Shown one piece after another: positions 43,607 to 50,579 of a DNA stretch of 64,000 nt. Position 1 is the stretch's first letter. Each line of letters opens with the position of its first letter. A program made the position numbers and the translations under genes. The notes under the pieces were generated by a model that was not told the origin of the DNA, made no database searches, and worked only from the letters and a program-made list of their open reading frames with translations. This stretch comes from JBCCCJ01 sp039029315. GTDB lineage: Bacteria; Bacteroidota; Bacteroidia; J057. The DNA lies in NCBI GenBank assembly GCA_039029315.1, contig JBCCGK010000056.1:9430-73429 (forward strand), given 5' to 3'.

Positions 43607-44200
43607 ATGAGAATTCCATTGATTCTTCCATCATTATTCATTGGCATGCTTCTCCAATGTTGTGCCCAACCTATTCCGAATCTGGAAAACCAAATTGGCG
43701 CAGCTGTTCTGGCAGCACCTGAAGAACATCGAGCCGATGCGACTGTCCTGGGCTATGATGCCGCGGGGAATATCCTTACGCTGAGGGAAGGAACCAACAA
43801 CTTTATCTGTTTGGCAGATAATCCAAATTTGGAAGGCTTCAACGTTGCTTGTTATCACAAGAATCTCGAGCCCTTTATGGCGCGGGGTCGGGCATTGAAA
43901 GCTGAAGGAAAAAGTGGAGGCGAGATTTTTGAAATCCGGGAAAAAGAAGCAAAGGAAGGGACCCTCAACATGCCTGAGCAGGCGGCTACTCTCTATGTGT
44001 ATTCCGGGAAGGATGCTCAATATGATCCTGAGACCGGAGAAGCGGCAGGGGCCAACTTGCGCTATGTGGTATACATTCCCTGGGCTACTCCTGAGACTTC
44101 TGGCCTGCCTCTCAAACCGCAGGTTCCAGGTGGGCCGTGGATCATGGACCCAGGCACGCATAGAGCGCACATCATGATTTCCCCTCCTCCTAAAAAATAA
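43607..44200 (+). CDS. Secreted or lipid-anchored hypothetical protein
   Basis: A 197-residue protein from the ATG at 43607 (the frame is open upstream to 43508). The first ~21 residues are a signal sequence (MRIPLILPSLFIGMLLQCC); two adjacent cysteines at 18-19 leave open whether it is lipid-modified. The body contains GYDAAGNILTLREGTNNFICLAD and, near the end, VVYIPWATPETSGLPLKP...GGPWIMDPGTHRAHIMI, a pattern I have seen only in unnamed Bacteroidota proteins. No catalytic motif is evident. Its TAA stop codon is the first three bases of a repeat element, so its end may have been set by that insertion. It is divergent from the amidase gene. Confidence 0.75.
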   Translation: MRIPLILPSLFIGMLLQCCAQPIPNLENQIGAAVLAAPEEHRADATVLGYDAAGNILTLREGTNNFICLADNPNLEGFNVACYHKNLEPFMARGRALKAEGKSGGEIFEIREKEAKEGTLNMPEQAATLYVYSGKDAQYDPETGEAAGANLRYVVYIPWATPETSGLPLKPQVPGGPWIMDPGTHRAHIMISPPPKK

Positions 44201-44402
44201 GAGACTGTTTGAAAATCTGTCACTTATTTTTTGTATGCGTCTTTTTTTCTCATTCTGCGGCTTTTTTTGAGAAAAAAATACGCGATAAAAATTCTCAGCA
44301 CAGATTCCTAAACAGTCTCAAAGACAAAAACGATCCAAAGGGGAGAAGGTTGACTCAACCTGCTCCCCCTCTTTGTGCTCAATTTTTTCAAACAGTCTCT
44401 AA
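44198..44402. repeat. 'AGAGACTGTTTG' element, copy 2, with terminator inside, stops of both flanking genes at its edges
   Basis: The left end TAAGAGACTGTTTGAAAA begins with the stop codon of the plus-strand gene. The right end, read on the minus strand as TTTTAGAGACTGTTTGAAAA, contains the TAG stop of the convergent minus-strand gene (44399-44401). The inner region 44200-44330 matches the other copies but lacks their GTTCTCATAG hairpin. A second inverted end (CAGTCTCT, about 44390-44397) closes the unit, and a terminator hairpin lies between. Confidence 0.8.
44340..44372. terminator. Intrinsic terminator between convergent genes, inside the repeat
   Basis: GGGGAG (44340-44345) pairs with CTCCCC (44363-44368) and GGTTGA (44348-44353) with TCAACC (44355-44360), with a one-base loop, followed by a short CTCTTTG. 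It probably serves the plus-strand gene. Confidence 0.6.
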
Positions 44403-45109
44403 AAGAATCCGTACTTTCTTGTGGCTACTTTGGGTCCCCAAATTTTGATATTGTCGATCATTCCGGTATCATCGAATGATCCAAATCCCAGATAACCCGC
44501 ACCAAAATGGGTATCTTTGGCTGTCATGATGGGGGTGTCCATGTCATCAAAAAATACGCGAATAACTCCTTCTGATACCTTCCGCTCAAGTCGGATGCTG
44601 TGCCATTGGCCAACTTCTCCCCAATCAATGCCATCAGTCGTCTTCTCAGCGATGGCGACTCTGGGTTCATCATTCACCAAAAAGATATTGTGTGCATGAG
44701 GGTCAGCCTTTGTTGCCATGTGTACATAATAGAAATTGCTGGCATCTTTCATCCCAAAGAACAGACACATATCTCTATGGCCATACTCTTTTCCGGTTTG
44801 AGCAAGCTTGACTTCCATCACAAAATCTTCGAACTGATGCGCTTTGATAAAAGCGATATTGCGTGGAGAACGAACGGCGGGTTTGTATTGACTGGCTCCA
44901 AAGAGTTCCAGGGAATGATTGCCCTCCTTTTGCTGAATTCGCCAGGCAGAAGGATCTGTCATCTCAAAATCAGATACACTGGCCGCTTCTTCAAACGTGT
45001 GTTCAAAGAGCAACTGGTAGGTGTCAGGAATTGAGGAAGGAGCCTGAGCATTGCCATTTGGGCAGGCGTACAGAATCAAAGAAAAGCAGAGGAGGAAAAA
45101 TATACGCAT
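44399..45109 (-). CDS. Lipoprotein with LamG/DUF1080-like beta-jelly-roll domain
   Basis: A 236-residue protein from the ATG at 45107-45109. The signal sequence ends in a lipobox-like LYAC with Cys16 (MRIFFLLCFSLILYACPNG), so it is probably an outer-membrane lipoprotein. The rest is a jelly-roll of the 3-keto-disaccharide hydrolase/LamG sort: YQLLFEHTFEEA, FVMEVKLAQTG, CLFFGMKDASNFYYVHMATKA, IRLERKVSEGVIRVFFDD, GYLGFGSFDDTGMIDNIKIWG. This fold usually binds or cuts glycans. The final residues (KYGFF) and the TAG stop lie against the repeat end. A repeat of another family occupies its upstream region. Confidence 0.82.
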   Translation of the reverse strand: MRIFFLLCFSLILYACPNGNAQAPSSIPDTYQLLFEHTFEEAASVSDFEMTDPSAWRIQQKEGNHSLELFGASQYKPAVRSPRNIAFIKAHQFEDFVMEVKLAQTGKEYGHRDMCLFFGMKDASNFYYVHMATKADPHAHNIFLVNDEPRVAIAEKTTDGIDWGEVGQWHSIRLERKVSEGVIRVFFDDMDTPIMTAKDTHFGAGYLGFGSFDDTGMIDNIKIWGPKVATRKYGFF

Positions 45110-45475
45110 AATCGACTGTAAATAAGTAAGTGGGTAGACAAATTTAAATATAAAAAAATCTGACAACTCGCTGTCTGACAGCCCATTCAATATTCATAAT
45201 TCTTCATTCAAAATTGTCTCCCTCCTTAGATGGACAATATTAGTTTTGATTTTGGGTATAAAGGAAATAGGGGATATACTGGCTTTATTGGTAAGAGTTC
45301 TCCCTTTTTTTCCCTATGCCCCCTATATCCCTCACAAATACATGTGCCCCCTTCCTTAGAAATGGCTAATTGGATCTGAAAATTGAGGATTCAAGCGCAG
45401 GATTCCAAAGATTTCCATTGATGAGAAAAGCATTCCCTACGTCTATTGGAATCAAGTACCTCAAGCATTTACAAA
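45110..45475. other. Divergent intergenic region holding a repeat
   Basis: Between the lipoprotein and epimerase genes. About 130 bp (45231-45361) is an interspersed repeat listed separately; TAAGTAAGTGGGTAGACAAA at 45124 onward resembles the left end of that family. It must also hold both promoters. No gene was seen. Confidence 0.5.
45231..45361 (+). repeat. Interspersed repeat 'GGACAATATTAG' family, copy B
   Basis: Runs from TGGACAATATTAGTTTTG to GCCCCCTTCCTTAG and matches copy A (8836-8975) along its length, with the same GGAAATAGGGGATATACTGG and CCCTATATCCCTCACAAAT segments. It lies upstream of both the lipoprotein and the epimerase genes. Confidence 0.8.
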
Positions 45476-46597
45476 ATGAAAATAGATTCACTGACAGTTC
45501 GGCGTTTGCAAATCCCATTAAAAACAACCTTCTCTCAGGCAAACAACAGTACGTCTTTGTCTGATTCGATGATTGCAGCTGTGACAACCACCTCAGGCAT
45601 CTGGGGATATGGAGAATCTTGCCCGCGTCCTTATGTAACAGGAGAAGATCCTGCAAGTGTCATCGAAGACATTCGCAAGATCCAGCCGGCTCTGATGAAT
45701 CAGACTTTTGAAGGGCTTGAGGACATTCAGCGATTGCTACAGGAGGAGTTTGGCCGTCTGATCCGGCCTGCAGCGCTTTGTACCATCGAATTGGCGCTCC
45801 TGGATGCCTGGGCTAAAACCCATCAGCAATCGGTATTGGAGATGTTGGGTGGAGCCTACCGAGAGCACTACCAATACTGTGCAGTCCTGCCTATGGCTTC
45901 CCTTTCGACCGCCCAACAATTACTTCGGCGCTTTCGGCATATTGGATTCAAGGAAATTAAATTAAAGATCAATGAGGACTTGTCCCTGACCCAACAGAAG
46001 ATTGCGTTGGTCAAAGAGGTGATGGGTTCCTCTACACGGATTCGGTTGGATGTAAATTGCGCCTGGGATTTGGCAACAGCAAAAGCGCAAATCCCGAGCT
46101 TGCTTGAAGCAGGTGTGACAAATTTTGAACAAATATTTGAAGCAACTCAATTGGATCAATTCAAAGAGATTACGCAGGAATTCGGAAAGGATGCCCAAAT
46201 TGCTGTCGACGAAGGCTTGAATGGGCCTGAAAGCGCACAACGATTGATCGACGAGGGGATTGGCAATCAGTTTAATCTCAAAATCTCAAAGCATGGCGGA
46301 ATTCTGGCAACCCTTGACATTTGTCAGCGTGCCAGAAGGCATGGAGTTGGGTATCAACTCGGAGCGCATTTTGGCGAAACCAGCCTCCTTAGCTCTGCGG
46401 GCATCATCATTGCTTCTCTTGTGGAAGATCTTAGTTCTCTTGAGGGAGCTTTTGGAACCCACCTGTTGGAATATGACATTAGCACAACTCCCTTACAATT
46501 CGGGAAAGGTGGGGCGATCAGAGATGTGTCGGATCAGCTCGCCCCTTACGGATTGGGCATTCAATTGAGCGAATCCCTCAACAGTTCCATTTCCTGA
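45476..46597 (+). CDS. Dipeptide epimerase (enolase superfamily, L-Ala-D/L-Glu epimerase group)
   Basis: A 373-residue enzyme from the ATG at 45476, chosen because MKIDSLTVRRLQIPL is the standard start; ten further upstream codons are open. It has the enolase-superfamily catalytic set: K162-x-K164 (FKEIKLKINED), metal ligands D192 (LDVNCAW), E218 and D245 (VDEGL), and the second base K269 or K272 (LKISKHGG). Together with the KxK motif and the final HLLEYDI segment this points to the muconate-lactonising/dipeptide epimerase subgroup. Typical members interconvert L-Ala-D-Glu and L-Ala-L-Glu during murein-peptide recycling; others accept other dipeptides, so specificity needs care. It is monocistronic. 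Confidence 0.9.
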   Translation: MKIDSLTVRRLQIPLKTTFSQANNSTSLSDSMIAAVTTTSGIWGYGESCPRPYVTGEDPASVIEDIRKIQPALMNQTFEGLEDIQRLLQEEFGRLIRPAALCTIELALLDAWAKTHQQSVLEMLGGAYREHYQYCAVLPMASLSTAQQLLRRFRHIGFKEIKLKINEDLSLTQQKIALVKEVMGSSTRIRLDVNCAWDLATAKAQIPSLLEAGVTNFEQIFEATQLDQFKEITQEFGKDAQIAVDEGLNGPESAQRLIDEGIGNQFNLKISKHGGILATLDICQRARRHGVGYQLGAHFGETSLLSSAGIIIASLVEDLSSLEGAFGTHLLEYDISTTPLQFGKGGAIRDVSDQLAPYGLGIQLSESLNSSIS

Positions 46598-46827
46598 GCT
46601 ACGCCGAATCTCACCAATGTATGGATTTGATTTCGAAGCTGCTTATTCTGGATTTCCAGGATCTGGATCTCTTGTTTGTATCTGTGTTCCTGTATACTTT
46701 CCCATAGTACCTCAAAGGCTACAAGCATAGTAAGGAGGGAAAACAATAGAATACGCTTTCGCAAAGGGGAAAGAGAATTGATCCACAGTTCTATTGTTAG
46801 GAGGGGCTTATGAAACCATATGAACAT
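46561..46827 (-). CDS. Small membrane protein with coiled coil
   Basis: An 88-residue protein with a hydrophobic helix (about residues 25-42, ILLFSLLTMLVAFEVLW) followed by a charged coiled-coil-like stretch (EIQILEIQNKQLRNQIHTL). This small membrane plus coiled-coil layout recalls division proteins of the FtsB/DivIC kind, but the match is only in shape. It overlaps the convergent epimerase gene by 37 bp at the 3' ends. No neighbour supports a division role. It may be a true gene or an incidental open frame. Confidence 0.45.
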   Translation of the reverse strand: MFIWFHKPLLTIELWINSLSPLRKRILLFSLLTMLVAFEVLWESIQEHRYKQEIQILEIQNKQLRNQIHTLVRFGVAQEMELLRDSLN

Positions 46828-46863
46828 AGCATGTATATTTTCGGGAGTGGTTGATGGAGGCTA

Positions 46864-47026
46864 AGAGACTGTTTGGAAATCTGTGCTGAGAATTTTTAGG
46901 GTGTATTTTTTTCTCAGACAAGGCTCTTTTTTGTTCTCATAGTGGTGCTATGAGAACAAAAAAAGCTGTAGGATGAGGAAAAAAGACGCATACAAAAAAT
47001 AAGTGATAGATGTTCAAACAGTCTCT
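46864..47026 (+). repeat. 'AGAGACTGTTTG' inverted-repeat element, copy 3 (163 bp)
   Basis: The ends AGAGACTGTTTGGAAATCTG and the complementary TTCAAACAGTCTCT bound the element. Inside, TTTTTTGTTCTCATAG pairs perfectly with CTATGAGAACAAAAAA over a TGGTG loop, a 16-bp stem that would be a strong two-way terminator. It is the best-preserved copy of the four. Confidence 0.85.
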
Positions 47027-47389
47027 AAGCACAAGGTTTTTCCTGAATGAAAAAAGAATCCTCTGACGAATGGTCCATAGATCAAGGTATTGGGAGCTAT
47101 CTGAGAAGTATCTGGTAATACCAAGCAGAAATCTGCAACAGATCCCATCAAGTGTAACGATTCCAGACGCGAACAATCCCTTCCATTGAGCAAGAGGGGC
47201 CATGCAGGGGGGAGGGATGAATCGTCTATTCCCCAAGCTTTATCCTAAGCAATCCCAAAGGATGATGAGAGAGAGGAGGTCCGTACCCGCTTATCCTGCC
47301 ATTTGGTTGAGATACCACAAGGATCTTGCTCAATACTTCCTCACACTTTCCCGTTTTGGTTATCTGATACAATTTGCAGGAAGAAATTT

Positions 47390-47558
47390 AGAGACTGTTT
47401 GGAGATGGAGATCTGTCCTGAGAATGTTTATGGTGTGTTTTTTTCTTAGCCAAGGCCCTTTTTTGTTCTCATAGTGGGGCTATGAAAACAAAAAAAGCCG
47501 CAGAATGAGGAAAAGAGACGGATACAAAAAATAAGCGATAGATGTTCAAACAGTCTCT
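47390..47558 (+). repeat. 'AGAGACTGTTTG' inverted-repeat element, copy 4 (169 bp)
   Basis: Same ends and interior as copy 3, in the same orientation, with one mismatch in the inner hairpin (CTATGAAAACAAAAAA) and a 6-bp longer left arm. It lies 81 bp upstream of the TPR histidine kinase gene. Confidence 0.85.
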
Positions 47559-47639
47559 AAGATAGAATGCTTGATTTTTTGAATCTTCAAAGTATTTCAG
47601 TTTTTTACTTTCTAATGATGACAATTCCTCAGTTATCGA

Positions 47640-49706
47640 ATGCCTCCTAACTCCTCATATTCTGTTGTTTGGTATACACATGTTTGCCATGTCGCAATGA
47701 TCTGTCTGATCTGTGTTGGCGGGATGAATTGTGGCTTATTTGAGTCTTCGAAGTTCGAGCCATGGCCGATAGATAAGGTGAGGCCAGATGATTTGGAAAA
47801 ATATCAGGATTCTGAGAAATATCTCGCCTCATTCAGCAAACTGAGGCCGCAGCAACAGATTGACAGCCTGCTCGTCCTGACTGACCTTCTCAAGAGTCAG
47901 GATGAAGATCGCGCCATGATTTATGCTCAGAAAGCAAATGAAGTGGCAGTTGTCCACCGAAAACCACTCTCTCAGGCGATCAGTTTGTATTACATTTCCT
48001 TGTTCAAAGCAGGGCAGGATATGTATGGAGAAGGAATCGAAGATGCGATTGTGGATGGAGAGATCGGCCTGAAACAGTTTCAAAAATCTGATAAGCTGGA
48101 TTGGCAAATCCGTACCCACCGTCTGATCAGTGAGTTGTTTCTGAAGCGGGGGAGCAGTGATGCGCGATTTTTTGATTCTGCCAAGGTACATCTGGAGAAA
48201 GGAAAAATCCTGCTTCGATCCGAAAAAATCAGCGGACAAGACTCATTGGTGTTGTTGGCAGAAATTCTGCATGAACAATTATTTCATGCTCTCAGGACAG
48301 ATACCACTGATATTTTGACGATTTATCAAGAATGCCTGACGCTGCATCAGCTGACTGGCAATCGAGACGCCTTGGCGAGATTGCAGCAGATGCTTGGATT
48401 GTACTTTGAGTCAAAAAAGGATTATGATCGCGCAGAGTTGTTGTATCGAAAGGGTTTGACCTATGCGATTGAGTCCAAGGACAATCATCTGTTGCCTGAT
48501 GCCTACCTGCGCCTGGGCAATGTGTTGATCAAGCAATTCAGGCGCTCCAATGAGGATCAGAAATTTGAAGAAGGCCTTAAAAGATTGTACCAATGCCTGA
48601 ACCATCAAAAAGAAAACAAATATTCCACAGAAGGCGCAATCGGAAGAGCTTTTCAGATTCGTGCCAATAATCGAGGAGAGTTGAACTATTATGATTCTGC
48701 CTTGGTCCATTATCAGGCAGCCATCCTTTCTGCGGGACAGGAAGGCTCATTTGCCGTGATGAAGGCGAATGTTACGAATGTTCTCCGATTATGTCCCTAC
48801 CTGTCAAGTCTGCAATACAAAAGTTGCGAAGACATTTTGGGAATCGAGCCCAATGCCTTTATCAATCAGAACTATGATCGGATCCTGAAAGGGGTCACCC
48901 AAAATCTGGAGAAAGCCAACCTTCGGATACAAGAAAGAGAACGAGAAGAAATAGAAACCATCTCATTTAACAAAAGGCGGGATCAGTGGTTGATCAGTGG
49001 AGGAGTACTGGTGCTGACAGGACTGATCTTCTTGCTGTTGCTACAGCAGTCCCAAAAGCGGAGATTGACGGCCCAAATGGAATCACTTCGGGCACAAATC
49101 AACCCTCACTTTATTTCTAATAGCCTGAATGCCATTGAGAGCCTTGTCAATATGGGGAAAAATGAGGCCGCCTCTAAATACCTGATTCACTTTTCGAGAC
49201 TTTCGAGAAGAATCCTGAACAGTTCCCGAACACCTTTTGTTCCTTTGTCGGACGAAATCAAAACCTTGCAGCACTTTCTGGCCCTGGAACAATTGAGATT
49301 TAGAGATAAGCTACAAGTGCAGATCAATGTTCAGGAGGACATTAAGCAGGATTGGGTGATCGTTCCTGCCATGATCCTCCAGCCTTATTTGGAAAATGCT
49401 ATCTGGCATGGCATCAAACCAAAAGTGGGAATTGGACAATTGGTGATAACCATTGAACAAATAGGGAATCAATTGGTGTGTTCGGTAGAAGATGACGGAA
49501 TTGGTCGAAAAAAATCCCGGGAACTACAAGCCGCAACCATTATGAAACGAAAATCTCTCGGCATGCAGATTACCCAGGAAAGGCTTCGAATCAATAGCAA
49601 GCAAAAGAACACCACCATAGAAATCATCGATTTGGAGGATGCCGATGGCAATGCAAAAGGAACCAAAGTCATTGTTCGCCTCCCATACAAAACCAAAAAA
49701 GGGTGA
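47640..49706 (+). CDS. LytS-type sensor histidine kinase with TPR-like sensor region
   Basis: A 688-residue membrane protein. The first ~31 residues include a hydrophobic segment ending in a cysteine (HVAMICLICVGGMNC), a signal or anchor. Residues ~60-430 are helical and contain TPR-like repeats (MLGLYFESKKDYDRAELLYRKG; AYLRLGNVLIKQF; ANNRGELNYYDSALVHYQAA), the usual periplasmic sensor of such kinases. A membrane helix is at ~450-470 (GGVLVLTGLIFLLLL). The His_kinase domain has H490 in INPHFISNSLNAIESL, and the ATPase domain has LENAIWHGIKP and DDGIGRK. It should phosphorylate the regulator encoded 4 bp downstream. The same transcript may reach the caspase-like gene. Confidence 0.92.
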   Translation: MPPNSSYSVVWYTHVCHVAMICLICVGGMNCGLFESSKFEPWPIDKVRPDDLEKYQDSEKYLASFSKLRPQQQIDSLLVLTDLLKSQDEDRAMIYAQKANEVAVVHRKPLSQAISLYYISLFKAGQDMYGEGIEDAIVDGEIGLKQFQKSDKLDWQIRTHRLISELFLKRGSSDARFFDSAKVHLEKGKILLRSEKISGQDSLVLLAEILHEQLFHALRTDTTDILTIYQECLTLHQLTGNRDALARLQQMLGLYFESKKDYDRAELLYRKGLTYAIESKDNHLLPDAYLRLGNVLIKQFRRSNEDQKFEEGLKRLYQCLNHQKENKYSTEGAIGRAFQIRANNRGELNYYDSALVHYQAAILSAGQEGSFAVMKANVTNVLRLCPYLSSLQYKSCEDILGIEPNAFINQNYDRILKGVTQNLEKANLRIQEREREEIETISFNKRRDQWLISGGVLVLTGLIFLLLLQQSQKRRLTAQMESLRAQINPHFISNSLNAIESLVNMGKNEAASKYLIHFSRLSRRILNSSRTPFVPLSDEIKTLQHFLALEQLRFRDKLQVQINVQEDIKQDWVIVPAMILQPYLENAIWHGIKPKVGIGQLVITIEQIGNQLVCSVEDDGIGRKKSRELQAATIMKRKSLGMQITQERLRINSKQKNTTIEIIDLEDADGNAKGTKVIVRLPYKTKKG

Positions 49707-49709
49707 CTT

Positions 49710-50462
49710 ATGCACAGCTTACGCGCTATCATTGTTGAAGATGAACCCTCAGGTCTTGAAAATCTGAGATGGAAGTTGACATCGAATTGTCCCGAGATTG
49801 AAATCGTTGCAGAATGTCCAAGCGGAGCAGAAGCCATCAAAGCGATCAAGCGACACCTGCCGGATATCTTGTTTCTCGATATCATGCTGGGAGATATGAG
49901 CGGTTTTGATGTGTTGAAAGAAATCAAACATCCTTCATTCGATGTGATTTTCACTACCAGTTATGATGACTTTGCCATCGAAGCGATTAAGAACAGGGCT
50001 ATTGACTACTTGTTGAAACCGATTGAGATCGAAGAATTGATGGAGTCAGTCGCGCGTGTCAGAGCCAAACGAATGCAGTATGCAGCAGCACCAAGCGCAA
50101 GCGCTCAATCCTCCAATGTCCGATCGATGAAAATGGGATTTCCGATTTCGACTGGACAAATGTTTATCAATACCAAAGACATCATCTATGCCAGTGCAGA
50201 TGACAATGTCTGCATTCTCACTCTGGCACAAGATCAGGAAGAAGTCCGCTTGAGCAAATCCCTGGGATGGGTAGAGGCAAAATTGGAAGCGTATGGATTT
50301 TGTCGAATTCATCATTCCTACCTCATCAATCTCAGCCAAATGAAAGAATACATTCGCAATGATGGGGGATATGTCGTCATGAATGACGGCAAGGGTTTCA
50401 GCATATCTCGCAGAAGGAAAGACGATTTCCTCACGGCCTTAACAAAATGGAATATTCAGTAG
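49710..50462 (+). CDS. LytTR-family response regulator
   Basis: A 250-residue regulator starting 4 bp after the kinase stop. The receiver has the acidic residues E10-D11 (IIVEDEPSG), the phosphorylation site D57 (ILFLDIMLGD) and K103 (YLLKPIE). A linker rich in Ala and Ser (~115-135) leads to the LytTR DNA-binding domain (~140-245: MFINTKDIIYASADDNVCIL; FCRIHHSYLINL; the end ISRRRKDDFLTAL). Its targets are not known; the caspase gene 118 bp downstream on the same strand is a candidate. Confidence 0.93.
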   Translation: MHSLRAIIVEDEPSGLENLRWKLTSNCPEIEIVAECPSGAEAIKAIKRHLPDILFLDIMLGDMSGFDVLKEIKHPSFDVIFTTSYDDFAIEAIKNRAIDYLLKPIEIEELMESVARVRAKRMQYAAAPSASAQSSNVRSMKMGFPISTGQMFINTKDIIYASADDNVCILTLAQDQEEVRLSKSLGWVEAKLEAYGFCRIHHSYLINLSQMKEYIRNDGGYVVMNDGKGFSISRRRKDDFLTALTKWNIQ

Positions 50463-50579
50463 GTGTTGACTTTTTGTCAACGCTTCATAGAATTGCAGAT
50501 ACGCATCTGCAAGTAGGACAGTACACCCCACAATCATCAATAAATAACCCAGTCAAACTTATTATCAACCCAACCAATC

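Larger units (their letters stand above)
46828..47639. other. Repeat-rich gap upstream of the TPR sensor kinase
   Basis: An 812-bp gap with no credible gene. It holds two same-orientation copies of the 'AGAGACTGTTTG' element (46864-47026 and 47390-47558) and, between them, a 363-bp stretch with no recognisable content. The promoter of the kinase operon must lie after the second copy, in 47559-47639. Confidence 0.55.

Noticed and set aside
44209..44448. Open frame with Phe/Val-rich start in the AGAGACTG repeat
   Set aside because: The same meaningless stretch appears in other copies of the repeat in either orientation.
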